A DNA stretch of 64,000 bases. It comes from Bradyrhizobium sp. WSM1743. Its GTDB lineage: Bacteria; Pseudomonadota; Alphaproteobacteria; Rhizobiales; Xanthobacteraceae. The first letter of the stretch is position 1. Every line of letters starts with the position of its first letter. The DNA is taken from positions 62,001 to 126,000 of the forward strand of contig NZ_AXAZ01000003.1 in the NCBI RefSeq assembly GCF_000473065.1, read 5' to 3'. Under the pieces are notes generated by a model. That model was not told the origin of the DNA and made no database searches. It saw only the letters and a program-made list of their open reading frames with translations. A program made the position numbers and the translations under genes. Below are positions 37,799 through 47,242 of this stretch, piece after piece.

Positions 37799-38191
37799 CT
37801 ATGACGGGGCTGCAAAAAACAGCACCCTTAGGAAGTGCGTGTATTCGGATTCGAGCACCATGATCGACACAAATACCAACACCGCGATCGGCGGCAGCAG
37901 GATGGCATAGGCCAAGGCCAGCCGCTCCCAGGCCATGTGCATGAAGACGGCGACGATCAGGCCGGCCTTCAATATCATGAACAGCAGGATCAGCGACCAC
38001 CGGAGATAACCGTGTAGGCCAAAGTAGTCGACGAGGTAGGAGCACGTGCTGAGGACGAACAGCCAGCCCCAGACCACGAGGTAGAGCTTGATCGGGTGCT
38101 GTTGCCCCTTGGCGTGAACGGCTGCCGTTGCGACTGCGCCATGCGCCGGAGCGTGGAGCTGTCCTTCCATGTGTACCGCCGCGTTTGTCAT
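37799..38191 (-). CDS. Cytochrome c oxidase subunit IV-like small subunit
   Basis: 130 residues with a His/Ala-rich N-terminus and three membrane segments: LYLVVWGWLFVLSTCSYLVDYF, WSLILLFMILKAGLIVAVFMHMAWE, LAYAILLPPIAVLVFVSIMVL. The H-M-A-W-E segment after the second helix is the hallmark of caa3/quinol-oxidase subunit IV proteins. Last gene of the operon, nine bases from the subunit III gene. Confidence 0.85.
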   Translation of the reverse strand: MTNAAVHMEGQLHAPAHGAVATAAVHAKGQQHPIKLYLVVWGWLFVLSTCSYLVDYFGLHGYLRWSLILLFMILKAGLIVAVFMHMAWERLALAYAILLPPIAVLVFVSIMVLESEYTHFLRVLFFAAPS

Positions 38192-38200
38192 GCGCCGACC

Positions 38201-38923
38201 TCACCAAAGGTAGAAGAATGCAAAGATGAACACCCACACGAGATCGACGAAGTGCCAGTACAGGCCCGTGATCTCGACGATCTCGTAGTACCCCTTGCGG
38301 CTCGTGAAGAAGCCGCGCCTCTCGACGTCGAAGTCGCCGCGAAAGACCTTCCGCGCAATGGCGATCAGGAAGATCACACCGATCGTCACATGGGTGCCGT
38401 GGAAGCCGGTGATCATGAAGAAGCTCGCACCAAACTGCGGCGCACCCCATGGATTGCCCCAGGGCCGGACGCCTTCCATGATCAGCTTGGTCCATTCGAA
38501 GGCCTGCATCCCGACGAAGGTTGCGCCGAAGGCTGCCGTGACCAGCATCAGGATTGCGGTTCTCACGCGATCGCGGCGGTAGCCGAAATTGACGGCCATC
38601 GCCATTGTCCCGCTGCTGCTGATCAGCACGAAGGTCATGATGGCGATCAGGATCAGGGGGATGTGGTTGCCCCCGATATTGAGGGCGAAGACCTCGCTGG
38701 GATTGGGCCACGGCACGGTCGTCGACATGCGCGCCGTCATGTAGGAGAGCAGGAAGCAGCTGAAGATGAAGGTGTCGCTGAGGAGGAAGATCCACATCAT
38801 GGCCTTGCCCCAGGACACGTTCTTGAAGGCACGCTGATCGGACGCCCAGTCGGCGGCGATGCCACGCCAGCCTTCAAGCCGCGCAGGCGATTGGCCCGGA
38901 TTTGTCAGCACGGTCTCAGCCAT
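38201..38923 (-). CDS. coxP: Cytochrome c oxidase subunit III (coxP-like)
   Basis: 240 residues from ATG 38923. WGKAMMWIFLLSDTFIFSCFLLSYM, FVLISSSGTMAMAV, GMQAFEWTKLIMEG and FFMITGFHGTHVTIGVIFLIAIA are typical for subunit III; the HGTH element and closing ITGLYWHFVDLVWVFIF are conserved through the family. It is the longer of two subunit III paralogues in this operon; the order coxM-coxN-coxO-coxP is that of the alternative oxidase of B. japonicum. The name is taken from that gene order. Confidence 0.88.
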   Translation of the reverse strand: MAETVLTNPGQSPARLEGWRGIAADWASDQRAFKNVSWGKAMMWIFLLSDTFIFSCFLLSYMTARMSTTVPWPNPSEVFALNIGGNHIPLILIAIMTFVLISSSGTMAMAVNFGYRRDRVRTAILMLVTAAFGATFVGMQAFEWTKLIMEGVRPWGNPWGAPQFGASFFMITGFHGTHVTIGVIFLIAIARKVFRGDFDVERRGFFTSRKGYYEIVEITGLYWHFVDLVWVFIFAFFYLW

Positions 38924-38937
38924 CTGGTCGCGCCTCC

Positions 38938-39642
38938 CTAGCTCAGCAATTGGCGGCAGATGTTGACGAAATCGTCGGTCCAGCCGGTGAGAAGACCGAG
39001 CAGGACAAGCCAGACCAACAGCAGGAAGTGCCAGTAGATGGCGCACAGTTCCACGCTCAAGCGCATCTCGGCGATCTCGGCGCCACGCCACATCTTGGCT
39101 GAGGTTCGGCCCAAGGCCACCAGACCGCCCGTCAGATGCAGCCCGTGTACCGCAGTCAACAGGTAGAAGAAGGAATTCGCCGGGTTGGACGCCACGAAAT
39201 ATCCGGCGGCCCCGAGCCGCTGCCAGGCCAGGAGCTGCCCGGCGAGGAAGATCACGGCAGACGCTCCGCCGGCGAGCAGACCGATGATGACGCCTTCCGT
39301 ATCATGTCGTCGCGCGGCCACGTACGACCATTGCAGCGCGACACTGCTCAGGACCAGAACGCCGGTGTTGACCCACAGCAGCCGCGGTACCGGCAGCGGC
39401 CGCCAGTCCACCACGCTCATGCGCATCGAGTAAGCGCTGATAAAGAGGACGAACAATGCGCTTGCGACAGCGAGAAACACGCCAAGTCCGACCTTCGCTG
39501 CCGGCCAGGCCATGGCATCGCCGCCAGGGAAGTCACCGGCCGGGCCTTCCTCCAGCCAGGGCTTGGCCGTCAGCCGCTGCTGCGACAGCCACCATCCGGC
39601 GATCACCGCAAGCACAGTCAGGAACAGGATGACGGCGCTCAC
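38938..39642 (-). CDS. coxO: Cytochrome c oxidase subunit III-like (coxO-like)
   Basis: 234 residues. Membrane segments VGLGVFLAVASALFVLFISAYS, TGVLVLSSVALQWSYV and FFYLLTAVHGLHLTGGLVALG; the H-G-L-H-L-T-G-G segment and the closing CAIYWHFLLLVWLVLL are subunit III features. A second copy of the subunit III fold beside coxP. It overlaps the subunit I stop by four bases (ATGA), so translation is coupled. Confidence 0.87.
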   Translation of the reverse strand: MSAVILFLTVLAVIAGWWLSQQRLTAKPWLEEGPAGDFPGGDAMAWPAAKVGLGVFLAVASALFVLFISAYSMRMSVVDWRPLPVPRLLWVNTGVLVLSSVALQWSYVAARRHDTEGVIIGLLAGGASAVIFLAGQLLAWQRLGAAGYFVASNPANSFFYLLTAVHGLHLTGGLVALGRTSAKMWRGAEIAEMRLSVELCAIYWHFLLLVWLVLLGLLTGWTDDFVNICRQLLS

Positions 39643-41417
39643 GAAGCAGCTCCCTGAACGAGCTGCGTCGCGCGCGGCGGCTGGTTCTGTGGAATGAAGT
39701 CCTCCGCGGCGCCGGGTACACTGTAATCATAGGCCCAGCGGTACACGACCGGGAGCTCCTTGCCCCAGTTGCCGTGCCCTGGCGGCGTTTCCGGCGTCTG
39801 CCACTCCAGCGTCGTCGCCCGCCACGGATTGCCGCCTGAGGCCTCACCTTTGAACAGGCTCCAGGCCAAATTGAACAGGAATACCAGCTGGCTGAAGCCG
39901 ACGGTCAAGGCCACCACGGAGATGAAGGCGTTCAGTGAATGGGCCGAGGACGGGATGAACGTTGCATCTCCGAGCTCGAAATACCGGCGCGGAACCCCGA
40001 GCAGTCCAAGATAGTGCATGGGGAAGAAGATCAGGTAGGCACCCAGGAAGGTGACCCAGAAGTGAAACTTGCCCAGGGCCTCGTTCAGCATCCGTCCCGT
40101 GACCTTCGGGTACCAATGATAAATCGCGCCGAGCACGACCATGATCGGCGCCACGCCCATCACCATGTGGAAATGTGCGACCACGAACATGGTATCCGAG
40201 AGGGGCACGTCCACGACGACGTTGCCGAGGAAGAGGCCGGTGAGCCCGCCGTTCACGAAGGTGATGATGAAGCCGAGGGCGAACAGCATCGGCACGGTAA
40301 GATGAATGTCGCCGCGCCACAGGGTCAGCACCCAGTTATAGACCTTGATCGCGGTGGGGATTGCGATGATGAGCGTCGTGGTGGCGAAGAAGTACCCAAA
40401 TTGCGGGAACATGCCGCTCACATACATGTGGTGCGCCCATACGATGAAGCTGAGCGCGCCGATGGCCACAATCGCCCAGACCATCATGCGATAACCAAAG
40501 ATGTTCTTGCGCGCATGCGTGCTGATCAGATCGGAGACGATGCCGAAGGCGGGCAGGGCGACGATGTAGACCTCGGGATGGCCGAAGAACCAGAACAGGT
40601 GCTGGAAGAGCAGCGGGCTGCCGCCGCCATATTTCGACAGCGTGCCCATCTCGACGAGGGAGGGCATGAAGAAGCTGGTTCCCAAGAGACGGTCGAGCAG
40701 CAGCATGACCGAGGCAACGAACAGTGCAGGGAATGCCAACAGCGCCATGACGGTCGCCGTGAAAATGCCCCACACCGTCAGGGGCAGGCGCATCAATGTC
40801 ATGCCGCGGGTCCGCGCCTGCAGCACCGTCACCACATAGTTCAGCCCGCCCATGGTGAAGCCGATGATGAACAGGATCAGGGACGACATCATGAGAATGA
40901 TGCCCCAATCCTGCCCGGGCGTTCCGGAGAGGATTGCTTGCGGGGGGTACAGCGTCCAACCGGCGCCGGTGGGGCCGCCGGGCACGAAGAACGTCGAGGC
41001 CAGCACCAGGACTGCGAGCAGATAGACCCAGTAGCTCAGCATGTTCACATAGGGGAAGACCATGTCCCGGGCGCCGACCATCAGCGGGATCAGGTAGTTG
41101 CCGAAGCCACCCAGGAATAATGCGGTGAGCAGGTAAATCACCATGATCATGCCGTGCATGGTGATGAACTGGAGGTACTGGTTGGCATCGATGAAAGAGA
41201 AGGTGCCGGGGAATCCCAGTTGCAGCCGCATCAGCCACGACAGCACCAGGGCCACCAGCCCGATGGCCGTGGCGGTCAGCGAATACTGAATGGCGATCAC
41301 CTTGGCGTCCTGCGAGAAGACATACCGTGTCCACCAGCTCCGCGGATGATAGAGCTCGACATCGGGTACTTCGGCAGGCGGGATGCCGCGGATCCCTTCA
41401 TATGGAATATCGACCAT
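39639..41417 (-). CDS. coxN: Cytochrome c oxidase subunit I (coxN-like)
   Basis: 592 residues from ATG 41417 (GAGGAGG at five bases). Twelve membrane helices with heme-copper hallmarks: WFFGHPEVYIVALPAFG (CuB His, Glu of the D-channel and cross-linked Tyr), WAHHMYVSGM (two CuB His), GGFGNYLIPLMVGARDM (D-channel entry). HFHMVMGVAPIM carries heme ligand His residues. Proton-pumping O2 reductase of the alternative aa3 type, taking electrons from cytochrome c through subunit II. Confidence 0.96.
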   Translation of the reverse strand: MVDIPYEGIRGIPPAEVPDVELYHPRSWWTRYVFSQDAKVIAIQYSLTATAIGLVALVLSWLMRLQLGFPGTFSFIDANQYLQFITMHGMIMVIYLLTALFLGGFGNYLIPLMVGARDMVFPYVNMLSYWVYLLAVLVLASTFFVPGGPTGAGWTLYPPQAILSGTPGQDWGIILMMSSLILFIIGFTMGGLNYVVTVLQARTRGMTLMRLPLTVWGIFTATVMALLAFPALFVASVMLLLDRLLGTSFFMPSLVEMGTLSKYGGGSPLLFQHLFWFFGHPEVYIVALPAFGIVSDLISTHARKNIFGYRMMVWAIVAIGALSFIVWAHHMYVSGMFPQFGYFFATTTLIIAIPTAIKVYNWVLTLWRGDIHLTVPMLFALGFIITFVNGGLTGLFLGNVVVDVPLSDTMFVVAHFHMVMGVAPIMVVLGAIYHWYPKVTGRMLNEALGKFHFWVTFLGAYLIFFPMHYLGLLGVPRRYFELGDATFIPSSAHSLNAFISVVALTVGFSQLVFLFNLAWSLFKGEASGGNPWRATTLEWQTPETPPGHGNWGKELPVVYRWAYDYSVPGAAEDFIPQNQPPRATQLVQGAAS

Positions 41418-41494
41418 AGAAACCTCCTCGGTCGTTTCCATCGGGGTAAGGCGTTGGCCTCATGCACCCGATCAATCTTTGCGGCGGCAGCTTG

Positions 41495-42328
41495 CTACTT
41501 GCCGCCGGATTGGTACGTCGCCTTCACGACGGCTTTTGCCGGCGATAATTCTGCGAACGTTTTTTGTTGGTCCAGCCAAGCGTGGTATTCACCCTCTTCG
41601 TCGACGATGACCTTGGCCCGCATCTGATAGTGAGCAGCGCCACAAAGCTCCGCACAGAGGACATCAAACGTTCCGGTTCGGATCGGCGTCATCCAGAAAT
41701 AGGTCACCATGCCTGGAACCATGTCCATCTTGGCCCGGAATTCGGGCACGTAGAAATCGTGCAGGACATCAACCGAGCGGAGGAGAACCTTGACCGGCTT
41801 TCCCACTTGCAGGTGCAGCTCGCCGCTCTCGATCACGACGTCGTCCTGCGCGTGGGCGTCGTCACGATTGAGTCCCATCGGATTGTCGGAAGCGATGTTG
41901 CGGACATCGGATGTGCCCAAACGCCCATCCTTGCCCGGAAGGCGGAAGCTCCATTGCCATTGCTGGCCCATGACCTCGACCTCGGTGGCATCCGCAGGCA
42001 CCGTCACGAACTGGTGCCAGACCACGAGGCCAGGCGCCAGCATGGCCGCGACGCCGACGCCGGTCCCGACGCTCAGCCACCATTCGAGCCTTTTGTTTTC
42101 CGGATTGTAGTCGGCCCGTCTTCCCTCCTTGTGGTGAAAGCGGAAGACGCAGTAGGCCATGAAGGCGATCACCGCGACGAACACGAAGCCCGTGATCCAG
42201 AACGTGATGTTGATGGTGTGGTCGATATAGGCCCAGTTGGTGGCGATCGGCGTCCACCACCACGGGCTGTAGATGTGAAACAGCACCGAGCCGATCGCGA
42301 CCAGAAGCAGTATCAGTGCGACAGCCAT
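41495..42328 (-). CDS. coxM: Cytochrome c oxidase subunit II (coxM-like)
   Basis: 277 residues. Two N-terminal membrane helices (VALILLLVAIGSVLFHIYSPWW; ITFWITGFVFVAVIAFMAYCVF), then a periplasmic cupredoxin domain with the CuA motif DVLCAELCGAAHYQM and the His in VLHDFYVPEF; WQWSFRLPG is the aromatic patch for electron entry. No fused cytochrome c domain, so soluble or membrane cytochrome c must donate. First gene of the operon; the promoter should lie in 42329-42870. Confidence 0.95.
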   Translation of the reverse strand: MAVALILLLVAIGSVLFHIYSPWWWTPIATNWAYIDHTINITFWITGFVFVAVIAFMAYCVFRFHHKEGRRADYNPENKRLEWWLSVGTGVGVAAMLAPGLVVWHQFVTVPADATEVEVMGQQWQWSFRLPGKDGRLGTSDVRNIASDNPMGLNRDDAHAQDDVVIESGELHLQVGKPVKVLLRSVDVLHDFYVPEFRAKMDMVPGMVTYFWMTPIRTGTFDVLCAELCGAAHYQMRAKVIVDEEGEYHAWLDQQKTFAELSPAKAVVKATYQSGGK

Positions 42329-42870
42329 CCTGATCCATCCTTGCCGTTGAAGGCTACGGATACGAATCCAGGGCGGAGCTCATGTCTGTCGCGATGGCTG
42401 GCCTTTCTTGGTTGGCATTCATGCCATCGCCGGCCTGTTGCCTCGCCCATTCCACTGTTCGCGAAATCAAGAACGCTCGCGACCATTCAACTCTAAGGGC
42501 GTCTGCGTTCAAAATGGTACCAGCCGAACCCGGCGTCAATAGAGCATGTAGGCGTGCTGACCTGGCGTGGCGTTGCTGTCGGCCGAGAGGTCGGCGAAGC
42601 GTCAGTTGCGCATGTAAGGCTGGCGGGGTCTTCGGTGACGCAACGCACAAATCTGTGCAGATGCACAATTCACCCAACCGTGAGTTCAGCCGTGGCCTAT
42701 GCGCGCTAAGCTCGCGCGGCAGGTCGCGACGGGTTCCGTCCGGCCAGGCTCGGTTACTGAACCTGGGTTACCGTACTTGACCCATCGCGTTTCCTGCTTA
42801 TCCGGCGGACACGCGTGACTGGAAAGCGCGTGTCATCGAAACCGCGATTTTCAGCACGGGAGCTCCGTTC
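42329..42870. other. Divergent promoter region of cox operon and DUF2189 gene
   Basis: 542 bases with no supported gene. A half-symmetrical TTGATTTCGCGAA (42458-42470 on the minus strand) falls short of a FixK box (TTGAT-N4-ATCAA). No terminator or repeat seen. The oxidase promoter must be read from right to left here. Confidence 0.5.
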
Positions 42871-43776
42871 ATGGCCACTCTGTACTCCCACGACATCAGG
42901 CGGCACGCATTCGGCGAAGCGGCCTCCTATCGCATTCGCAAGATCAGCTTGTCCGACCTGACCGAGGCCCTGCGCCTTGGTTGGGCGGATTTCCAGGCGA
43001 TGCCGAGCCACGCGATCGTCGTGTGCCTGATTTATCCCGTTCTCGGTCTCGTCCTGTTCAGGATGGTGCTCGGCTATTCGGTGCTGCCGCTACTGTTTCC
43101 GCTGGCCGCCGGCTTTGCCCTGATCGGTCCTTTTGCTGCGATCGGTCTCTACGAACTCAGCCGCCGTCGTGAGCGCGGCGAGGAGGTCGAAGCATGGGAT
43201 GCGATCAAGGTGCTGCGCGCACCGTCGTTCGGCGCCATGATAGAACTCGGTGTGCTCCTGCTGGTCCTGTTCGGGGCCTGGATCGGTGCCGCGAACGCGA
43301 TCTATGTCTCAATCTTCGGTCATGCGGCGGCCGCAAGCATTCCCGACTTCGCGACGCGCGTGCTGATGACACCGGAAGGCTGGTCGCTCATCGTCGTCGG
43401 TTGCGGTGTCGGCTTCCTGTTTGCGCTTGTGGCATTGTGCGTCAGCGTCGTGTCATTTCCGTTGATGCTCGACCGGCATGCGACCGCGATCGACGCGATC
43501 CGCACCTCGCTCCGGGCGGTGGCGGCGAATCCGGTTGCGATGGCCGGATGGGGCCTCATCGTGGCGGCGCTGCTCGTGATCGGCTCGCTGCCGCTCTTCG
43601 TCGGTCTCGCTGTCGTTTTGCCGGTGCTCGGTCATGCCACCTGGCACCTCTATCGGCGAGTGGTTGAGCCGAATCCGAACCCACCGGACGCACCGCCGCC
43701 GCCCCCGAAGGGAAGGCGCTACGCAGCAGACTTTCCGGCCAATCTTTTCCCGTGGAGCCGCGAGGGCGAGCCGTAA
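42871..43776 (+). CDS. DUF2189 membrane protein
   Basis: 301 residues. The pattern RKISLSDLTEALRLGWADFQAMPSHAIVVCLIYPVLGLVLF (cytoplasmic helix then TM1) and FALIGPFAAIGLYELSRRRERGEEV is the DUF2189 signature; six membrane segments follow and the C-terminus is Pro-rich and cytoplasmic. The family is often found near terminal oxidases and may be a membrane accessory, but its role is not known. Divergent from coxM. Confidence 0.85.
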   Translation: MATLYSHDIRRHAFGEAASYRIRKISLSDLTEALRLGWADFQAMPSHAIVVCLIYPVLGLVLFRMVLGYSVLPLLFPLAAGFALIGPFAAIGLYELSRRRERGEEVEAWDAIKVLRAPSFGAMIELGVLLLVLFGAWIGAANAIYVSIFGHAAAASIPDFATRVLMTPEGWSLIVVGCGVGFLFALVALCVSVVSFPLMLDRHATAIDAIRTSLRAVAANPVAMAGWGLIVAALLVIGSLPLFVGLAVVLPVLGHATWHLYRRVVEPNPNPPDAPPPPPKGRRYAADFPANLFPWSREGEP

Positions 43777-43820
43777 CAGCGGAAGCGGCCGCTTGCGCGG
43801 AGCGCGACAGAGAGTAACGC

Positions 43821-45017
43821 CTACTTCTGCTGCTGCGGCAGGAAGGTCGGGCCGACCGAGCGGATCGGCTTGTTCTCCGACGAGGTCGTGGGGGCTGCAT
43901 CCGCAGGCGGTGTTGCAGCCGGTGCAGTCGCCGTCGTCGGCGCGGGAGCTGCGCCCTTCTTGGCATTGGCAGGCGTGCCCTTGTTGAGCCGCTGCTGCTG
44001 CATCTTCCTGGCGCTCTCCTCGGTGACGATGATGTCGCCCTGCTGCTCGGCTGCGGCCTTGTCGTCGGCTGATTTCAGCGCGTCCGCCCAGGTCTGGCCC
44101 GCCGCCTTGCAGGAGCAGGACGGGTTGAACTCGCTTCGGAATTTGAACGCGGTCGGCAGCGCGGTGTAGGGCTGGCCGCCGATCGAGACTGCCGAGTTCA
44201 TGTCCTCGCCGGGATTGCGATGGCTGTAGAGCACGGCTTCCGCGGCCGGGCACAGCGCCTTGCAGGTCTTCTCGTCGTCGGGGAAGCGCGCCGGCACGGT
44301 GGCAAACGAGATCGGGAAATAAGCGCCGTCGCAGGTGCGCACGCACACGGTGCGGAAGGTGCCTGATTGCGGACCGAGATCGGAGGGCGGCACGGCTTGC
44401 GGATTGTTCGGGTTGTTGTTGCCGCCGAACAGGTTGCTCAGGAAGTTGCCGCCGCCTTGCGACTGCGCGGCATTGGCATATTGCGGGCCGCAATTGTTCT
44501 GCGCCAGCGCCATCAGGACCGAACGGCGCTGGTTGTCACGCTCCGGGCTGAAGCCGCCGGGGCCGCCGCCGCGCAGCCGTTCGAGGTTGCCGGTGATCTG
44601 GTCCAGATTGGCGCGCATCTGTTGGATCTGGGTGTTCACTGGGCCACACTGCGCCGACTGGCCGTTGAACAGCGAAAAGAAGCCGGAGGAATCGCAGCCC
44701 ATGCGCTTGGCCTGCATGGTGACGCGGTCGAGCTCGGCCTGCTGCTTGGCCTGGGAATCCTGATAACGGCGGATCTGCTCTTCGCGCGCGGGATCGCCAC
44801 CGCCGCCGCCGCGGTCGAGCGCGGCGAGCTGGCCTTCCAGGCGGACGCACATCGGGTTCGGCCCGAGCCCGTTCTGGCCGGGCTGAGGCGGCGGGCCGGG
44901 CGGGCCGGCCTGCGCGAAGGCGCCATTGGCGAGCACGACAGTGCTCAGGAGCACGGTGCAGGCGAGGAGGAAGCGGGCACGGGAGAGGAGCGACAAAAAT
45001 TCAGGCATATCCGCCAT
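43821..45017 (-). CDS. DUF2865 exported protein
   Basis: 398 residues, start uncertain between ATG 45017 and 45008. Signal peptide FLLACTVLLSTVVLANGAFAQ, Gly/Pro-rich segment, then a Cys-rich core: CVRLEGQLAALDR, QAKRMGCDS, FNGQSAQCGPVN, NNCGPQY, TVCVRTCDGAYFPISF, CKALCPAAEAVLYSHRNPGED and SCSCKAAGQTW; the last three define DUF2865. Probably a disulfide-bonded periplasmic or outer-surface protein. The C-terminal 60 residues are low-complexity Ala/Pro/Thr. Confidence 0.85.
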   Translation of the reverse strand: MADMPEFLSLLSRARFLLACTVLLSTVVLANGAFAQAGPPGPPPQPGQNGLGPNPMCVRLEGQLAALDRGGGGGDPAREEQIRRYQDSQAKQQAELDRVTMQAKRMGCDSSGFFSLFNGQSAQCGPVNTQIQQMRANLDQITGNLERLRGGGPGGFSPERDNQRRSVLMALAQNNCGPQYANAAQSQGGGNFLSNLFGGNNNPNNPQAVPPSDLGPQSGTFRTVCVRTCDGAYFPISFATVPARFPDDEKTCKALCPAAEAVLYSHRNPGEDMNSAVSIGGQPYTALPTAFKFRSEFNPSCSCKAAGQTWADALKSADDKAAAEQQGDIIVTEESARKMQQQRLNKGTPANAKKGAAPAPTTATAPAATPPADAAPTTSSENKPIRSVGPTFLPQQQK

Positions 45018-45147
45018 TCTAGCGAGGTCACGGCCCAGCGTGATCTGGGGGGCCGAAGCGCGCCCTCCAATAGCCGCTTCCTGCGGCATCGTCACGTCGT
45101 TTCAGGGGCCAAAGATTGGGCCTAAGGTCCGCCAGCTCCGAGCGAAT

Positions 45148-45453
45148 TCAGCGCTGGCAGGTGATTGCGACATATTCGTCGCAATGCCCATGGGAGCAGT
45201 TTGCGCCAGTTTTGGGGACGGAGCCGGTGATTTCGTCGGGATCGACCCGGCGATAGCTTGATGCCTGGGCAAAATCTCGTGACTGGCAATAGGCGCGCGC
45301 GGCCGATGCGCCGCATTTGTCGCCCCTGGCCAGGCACTGGTCGACCCCATAGCCATCCGCCTGATTGGCGACGATGAAAACGCGGGTCTCGGCGCAAGCG
45401 CTGGGTGCTGCAAGGATCGCGGCGCTGAAAATGAGCGCGAGCAGGGATCGCAT
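45148..45453 (-). CDS. Small secreted cysteine-rich protein
   Basis: 101 residues, signal MRSLLALIFSAAILAAPSACAE, followed by VFIVANQADGYGVDQCLARGDKCGASAARAYCQSRDFAQASSYRRVD and NCSHGHCDEYVAITCQR. Six cysteines after the signal peptide suggest three disulfides. The family is common in rhizobia without an assigned role. Separate from DUF2865 by 130 bases on the same strand. Confidence 0.82.
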   Translation of the reverse strand: MRSLLALIFSAAILAAPSACAETRVFIVANQADGYGVDQCLARGDKCGASAARAYCQSRDFAQASSYRRVDPDEITGSVPKTGANCSHGHCDEYVAITCQR

Positions 45454-45744
45454 GAAAATACCGGGGCTAAAAATGGAGGAACCGCCGGTTCCAGAATGGC
45501 CTCAAATGGTTAGGGGATCATGAACCATCAGGGCGGGCCGCGCGCTTTGCGGAGACAAAGCGGCATTTTCGCGGCTCTTGACGCCGGGGCCCGTGGTGGC
45601 CCATATGTGGCCGCATGAACGGTCTCCTCGCCATTTGCGCCATTTGCCGCGAGATTACGAGCTAGCGATTCGCTGGCTGGAGCCGTCTTTTCTCAAAAAC
45701 ATTGAGAGCCCTGGACGCCCGGCCAACAGCCGACGGGTATCCAT

Positions 45745-47127
45745 ATGGAATTGCGCCTTCACGATACGCTGACGAGGGAAAAGCGGACCTTTGTACCGCT
45801 CGATCCGAACAACGTCCGCATGTATGTCTGCGGACCGACCGTCTACGACTTCGCCCATATCGGCAATGCGCGGCCAGTGATCGTGTTCGACGTACTGTTT
45901 CGGCTGCTGCGCCATCTCTATGGCGAGGCGCATGTCAAATATGTCCGCAACATCACCGACGTCGACGACAAGATCAACGACCGCGCCGCGCGCGATTTCC
46001 CGGGCCTGCCGCTGAACGAGGCCATTCGCAAGGTCACCGAGCAGACGGGCAAGCAGTTTCACGCCGACGTTGATGCGCTCGGCGCGCTTCGGCCGACCGT
46101 GGAGCCGCGCGCGACCGAGCACATCGGCGAGATGCGCGAGCTCATCGAGAAGCTGGTCGCCGGCGGTTTTGCCTATGTCGCCGAGGACCATGTGCTGTTC
46201 TCGCCTCAGGCGATGAACGCGGCCAATTCGGTGCTGCCGCGCTACGGCGCGCTGTCCAATCGCTCGCTGGACGAGATGGTCGCCGGCGCCCGCGTCGATG
46301 TCGCGCCCTACAAGAAGGGCAACACCGATTTCGTGCTGTGGAAGCCGTCCAAGCCCGGCGAGCCGTCATGGCCGTCGCCGGCCGGCATCAAGGCGGAGGG
46401 GCGGCCCGGCTGGCACATCGAGTGCTCGGCGATGGCCTGGAAGCATCTCGGCGAGCATTTCGACATCCACGGCGGCGGCATCGATCTCGTGTTTCCGCAT
46501 CACGAGAACGAGGTTGCGCAGAGCTGCTGTGCCTTTCACCAGGAGCGCATGGCAAACTATTGGATGCACAACGGCTTCCTGCAGGTCGAGAGCGAGAAGA
46601 TGTCGAAGTCGCTCGGTAACTTCATCACGATCCACGAGCTGCTCGCAGAATGGCCGGGCGAGGTGCTGCGCTTGAACATGCTGAAGACGCAGTATCGTTC
46701 CCCAATCGACTGGACGGTGAAGTCGCTGGAAGAGAGCGCCAAGACGCTCGACGACTGGTACCGTGTCGCCGCCGATGTTGCGCCCGGAAAGCCGGCTGCG
46801 TCGGTGGTCGAATCTCTGCTCGATGACCTCAACACGCCGCAGGCGATCGCGGCGCTGCACGGCCTGCGTGGCAACGATATCGCGGGTCTTGCGGGCTCGT
46901 TGCGGCTACTCGGTTTCCTCTCCGAGAGCGCTGCGCAATGGGAAAGCCGCAAGCAGCAGGCGAGCGGCATCGATGCGAAGGAAGTCGAGCGCCTGATCGC
47001 GGAGCGGACGGCCGCCCGTAGCCGCAAGGACTTTAAGGAATCCGACCGCATCCGCGATCTGCTCGCTACGATGGGTGTTGCGATCAAGGACTCAAAGGAA
47101 GGAACGACCTGGGAGATCGCGCGATGA
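45745..47127 (+). CDS. cysS: Cysteinyl-tRNA synthetase
   Basis: 460 residues. Class I synthetase with HIGN (38-41) in [15 protein letters not shown], zinc site residues starting with Cys29 in MYVCGPT and [11 protein letters not shown]...HHENEVAQS, and KMSKS with Lys285 ([11 protein letters not shown]). Charges tRNA-Cys in the cytoplasm. The stop overlaps the start of a 37-residue ORF, and the unit continues through GNAT and cimA. Confidence 0.96.
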   Translation: MELRLHDTLTREKRTFVPLDPNNVRMYVCGPTVYDFAHIGNARPVIVFDVLFRLLRHLYGEAHVKYVRNITDVDDKINDRAARDFPGLPLNEAIRKVTEQTGKQFHADVDALGALRPTVEPRATEHIGEMRELIEKLVAGGFAYVAEDHVLFSPQAMNAANSVLPRYGALSNRSLDEMVAGARVDVAPYKKGNTDFVLWKPSKPGEPSWPSPAGIKAEGRPGWHIECSAMAWKHLGEHFDIHGGGIDLVFPHHENEVAQSCCAFHQERMANYWMHNGFLQVESEKMSKSLGNFITIHELLAEWPGEVLRLNMLKTQYRSPIDWTVKSLEESAKTLDDWYRVAADVAPGKPAASVVESLLDDLNTPQAIAALHGLRGNDIAGLAGSLRLLGFLSESAAQWESRKQQASGIDAKEVERLIAERTAARSRKDFKESDRIRDLLATMGVAIKDSKEGTTWEIAR

Positions 47128-47237
47128 AGCGGCCCGACACGCCTTTCCCGCGGCACTGGCTCTACTACATCGTGCTGAAGATCGCGCTGCTCGCCGGTGC
47201 CGTGGCGCTGGTGCTCAAGCTCTATGGGATGTGGTGA
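47124..47237 (+). CDS. 37-residue membrane micro-protein in the cysS operon
   Basis: ATG 47124 overlaps the cysS stop by four bases (ATGA) and the frame ends with TGA at 47235-47237, just before the GNAT start. Sequence reads [19 protein letters not shown] followed by [18 protein letters not shown]: a polar, positively charged N-terminus and one membrane helix. The coupled position, hydrophobicity and in-frame continuity support a real small protein, though it is too short for homology by eye. Function unknown. Confidence 0.62.
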   Translation: MKRPDTPFPRHWLYYIVLKIALLAGAVALVLKLYGMW

Positions 47238-47242
47238 GGACG

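Noticed and set aside
42458..42470. Possible FixK-type site upstream of cox operon
   Set aside because: Only one half-site matches (TTGAT); the second half is CGAAC/CGAA rather than ATCAA.
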